A stretch of DNA of 64,000 bases from Candidatus Woesearchaeota archaeon (GTDB lineage: Archaea; Nanobdellota; Nanobdellia; Woesearchaeales; GW2011-AR4), in the NCBI GenBank assembly GCA_016185945.1, contig JACPMR010000012.1, positions 90,385-154,384 of the forward strand, in the 5' to 3' direction. Of the stretch, positions 62,079 to 64,000 are shown one piece after another. A model generated the notes under the pieces. It saw only the letters and a program-made list of their open reading frames with translations, was not told where the DNA came from and made no database searches. The position numbers were made by a program, and so were the translations under genes. How positions within the stretch are numbered: the stretch's first letter is position 1; the number at the start of each line of letters is the position of its first letter.

Positions 62079-63284
62079 ATGGTTGAAATTTTGGGTACAT
62101 TTATAATTACGAGTGCTGTAATATTTTTTGGCTTTTTCGCGGAGTTTTTGTTCCAGAAGCTAAAAATTCCAGATGTTTTGCTTCTTATATTATTCGGGCT
62201 TGCTCTTGGACCTTACGGTTTGAAGTACATCAATCCTTCTTCTCTGTCAAATATAGCGCCAATATTTACTGCATTTGCCTTGCTTTTCCTGCTATTTGAT
62301 AGTGCTTTTAACATAGATTTAGTTTCATTTTTCAGGGGCTTGGGCAAGGGCATGAGCATAACAGTTTATAATTTTGCTGTCTCCTCCATAACAATTAGCC
62401 TGATTTCAATGTTGTTTGGCTTTGATTTGCTGCATGCCTTGCTTATTGGTTTTATACTTGGAGGAGTATCTTCTGCATTCGTAATTCCAGTGATAAAAAA
62501 TCTTAAGATAAAGAAAGAGACATATTCAATATTAACCTTAGAGTCTGCAATAACTGATGTGCTATGCATTGTTTTTGCTCTTACAGCAATACAGATAATA
62601 AAATTGAACAATTTTAGCTTTAATTTTGTTGCAAGCAAATTAGCAGCGCTGTTTGCAGTAGCCGGTTTCTTTGGAGTGATAGCTGGAGTCATTTGGATAG
62701 TGATAGTAAGCAAAATTCTGAAGAAAAATAAATCTTACATGTTGACAATCGCCTATTTGCTTTTGTTGTACACTGTAACAGAATACTTAAATGGCAATGG
62801 CGCAATCGCAACATTATTTTTCGGCTTGGTTTTAAGAAACTCAAAAAAATTAACTGCTTTAATAAAAGGAGAGAATGCAATTTCAGTGACTTCCCTTACT
62901 GAACAGTTGTTTTATTCCCAAATATCCTTCTTTTTAAAGACATTCTTTTTTGTGTATATTGGAATATTATTGGACTTTTCAAACCTAAAAGCTTTGATAA
63001 TTGGTGCAATTATGGCCATTGCAATAATGCTGTTAAGAAATACTACCTCATTTATAGCAAAAAACTTTATGCCGTATGACAAAAAAATAATGAATTCTAT
63101 TTTTGCAAGGGGGCTTGCAGCAGCTGTGCTGGCACAATTGGCAATCCAGCATAATCTTCAGAATGCTGAGCTAATAGCAAAAATAACATTTTCAGTTATT
63201 ATGTTCACGATAATATTCAGCTCTGTGAGGATATTTTTAGTGAACAAAGAATACCAAAGTCCAAAAGCGGTTACTAAAACTTAA
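62079..63284 (+). CDS. Monovalent cation/H+ antiporter, CPA1/CPA2-like
   Basis: This 401-residue membrane protein has about 12 helices. The early FFAEFLFQKLKIPDVLLLIL FGLALGPYG (split) and the discontinuous-helix region LTLESAITDVLCIVFALTAI with the conserved acidic residue are those of Na+/H+ or K+/H+ exchangers. TATA (GATTTATAATTTAG) lies ~27 bases before the ATG. The ion preference cannot be told. It is divergent from fabI. Confidence 0.85.
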   Translation: MVEILGTFIITSAVIFFGFFAEFLFQKLKIPDVLLLILFGLALGPYGLKYINPSSLSNIAPIFTAFALLFLLFDSAFNIDLVSFFRGLGKGMSITVYNFAVSSITISLISMLFGFDLLHALLIGFILGGVSSAFVIPVIKNLKIKKETYSILTLESAITDVLCIVFALTAIQIIKLNNFSFNFVASKLAALFAVAGFFGVIAGVIWIVIVSKILKKNKSYMLTIAYLLLLYTVTEYLNGNGAIATLFFGLVLRNSKKLTALIKGENAISVTSLTEQLFYSQISFFLKTFFFVYIGILLDFSNLKALIIGAIMAIAIMLLRNTTSFIAKNFMPYDKKIMNSIFARGLAAAVLAQLAIQHNLQNAELIAKITFSVIMFTIIFSSVRIFLVNKEYQSPKAVTKT

Positions 63285-63290
63285 TTCATT

Positions 63291-64000
63291 TTATGGTTTA
63301 GCCACTTTCCACATAAGCTCAAAATACTTTTTGTAGCCATCAGCAATTGATTGGTTCTTAATTACAATTGCTATTGGTTCTTTTTCAGAAAGCAATAAGA
63401 TAGCAACATTATCGCCATAAATCCTTAAGGCTGCTATAGAAGAATAGTGCTCCGGAATATATCTAATCTCGCTAAGAGGATTTTTCTTTACTTGTTTTCT
63501 TGCCTTCTCGCTGTAGAGGAGCTTATTCCTAAGTTTTGCTTTGACTCTTTTATTGACAAAATATTTCATATAATACTTAAGCACATTTTCCAGTTGATAG
63601 CCTGGGCTGATGCCTATGTAATTCTTCCCTGTCCTTAGTATATGCTCAAATACAGTTTTTAATCCCCCAATTCCCCTAAAAAATCTTACGTCATGCCTTT
63701 CTTCCAATCTTGTTCTTAATTCTAGTTCTGGCATTATCTTATTCAGCCTGTCTTTTAAATTATCAAGTTTAAATTTCCTTTCTTCTACCAACCCTATTAA
63801 CCTTTTTGGGCTTGCTGGGCTAAAGACTTTCTTATTGTTGACTATAACATAGCTTACAAGCCCTTTCTCAAGCAATCTAGCAATAGAATCATAAATATTT
63901 CTTCTGTGCATGCCAGTTTTTTCCATAATTTGCCCTATCTGCGCAGTTCCCAAATCTAGTAATACAATGTAGATTCTTGCTTCGCTGTTGGTTAATCCCA
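63291..64000 (-). CDS. TrmB-type regulator, N-terminus cut by window edge
   Basis: The frame continues past the right edge, so the N-terminus is missing. Visible residues show the end of a TrmB winged helix (GLTNSEARIYIVLLDLGTAQ, IGQIMEKTGMHRRNIYDSIA, RLLEKGLVSYVIVNNKKVFS) and a C-terminal sensor domain of the phospholipase-D-like TrmB type (FRGIGGLKTVFEHILRTGKN, DNVAILLLSEKEPIAIVIKN). It probably represses sugar- or redox-related genes; the target is unknown. It is convergent with the antiporter gene (six-base gap). Confidence 0.85.
   Translation of the reverse strand, partial: GLTNSEARIYIVLLDLGTAQIGQIMEKTGMHRRNIYDSIARLLEKGLVSYVIVNNKKVFSPASPKRLIGLVEERKFKLDNLKDRLNKIMPELELRTRLEERHDVRFFRGIGGLKTVFEHILRTGKNYIGISPGYQLENVLKYYMKYFVNKRVKAKLRNKLLYSEKARKQVKKNPLSEIRYIPEHYSSIAALRIYGDNVAILLLSEKEPIAIVIKNQSIADGYKKYFELMWKVAKP

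Overview
The window is archaeal. It encodes a family B DNA polymerase, ribosomal proteins L15e and S3Ae, the KH/beta-CASP RNase aCPSF1, Bud32, a proteasome beta subunit, archaeal NMN adenylyltransferase, an archaeal-type FAD synthetase, a Dph6-like enzyme and TrmB/Lrp regulators. Most genes have a BRE/TATA box (typically AAACCTTTATATA) about 25 bases before the start codon, so many mRNAs are probably leaderless. The DNA is A+T-rich, genes are densely packed, and two tRNAs carry introns. GyrB, DnaK-DnaJ-GrpE, FabI and VKOR look bacterial in origin. The mix suggests a DPANN-type lineage (Woesearchaeota or Diapherotrites-like), but I cannot place it without a tree.

Layout. 1-7 kb: partial ileS, an AbrB-like/coiled-coil pair, polB. 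7-12 kb: a large surface glycoprotein, tRNA-Pro, an Lrp regulator divergent from glnA. 12-17 kb: a ribL/HAD/VKOR/DoxX cluster, a Dph6-like gene, and an NAD cluster (broken glutaminase domain, nadE, nadM). 17-25 kb: a UPF0175/DUF3368 toxin-antitoxin pair, dnaJ, dnaK, grpE, a possible small RNA, and a regulator divergent from the grpE transcript. 25-41 kb: membrane-anchored secreted proteins, L15e, PGI/PMI, a Rad50-like ATPase, prs with its putative regulator, a TauE-like permease, TrmB, a lone response regulator, psmB, aCPSF1. 41-52 kb: map and a one-strand histidine locus. 52-64 kb: HAD, bud32, tRNA-Gln, S3Ae, gyrB, three small proteins, a PhoU-like regulator, purM, fabI, an antiporter and a partial TrmB regulator.

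The histidine locus runs from 51976 down to 43341 on one strand: tRNA-His, hisG, hisC-HAD fusion, hisB, hisH, hisF, hisA-hisI-hisE fusion, hisD, vapB, vapC, hisS. All ten biosynthetic activities sit in seven overlapping genes, including a HAD domain that could supply histidinol-phosphatase. The operon starts only a few bases after the tRNA, with a short upstream reading frame overlapping hisG. Histidine synthesis, its tRNA and its tRNA synthetase may therefore share one transcript, with a toxin-antitoxin pair inside it.

The strongest unexplained signal is a family of nine dispersed, palindromic, three-module intergenic elements of about 143-255 bp (2601, 11981, 19509, 23401, 28170, 34164, 39299, 53628, 56973). 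They share terminal inverted repeats near TTCAATCC/GGATTGAA and conserved motifs flanking stems whose two arms change together between copies. They occur in both orientations relative to genes and always between transcription units. I do not recognise them as a named family; they could be mobile palindromic elements, structured RNAs or both.
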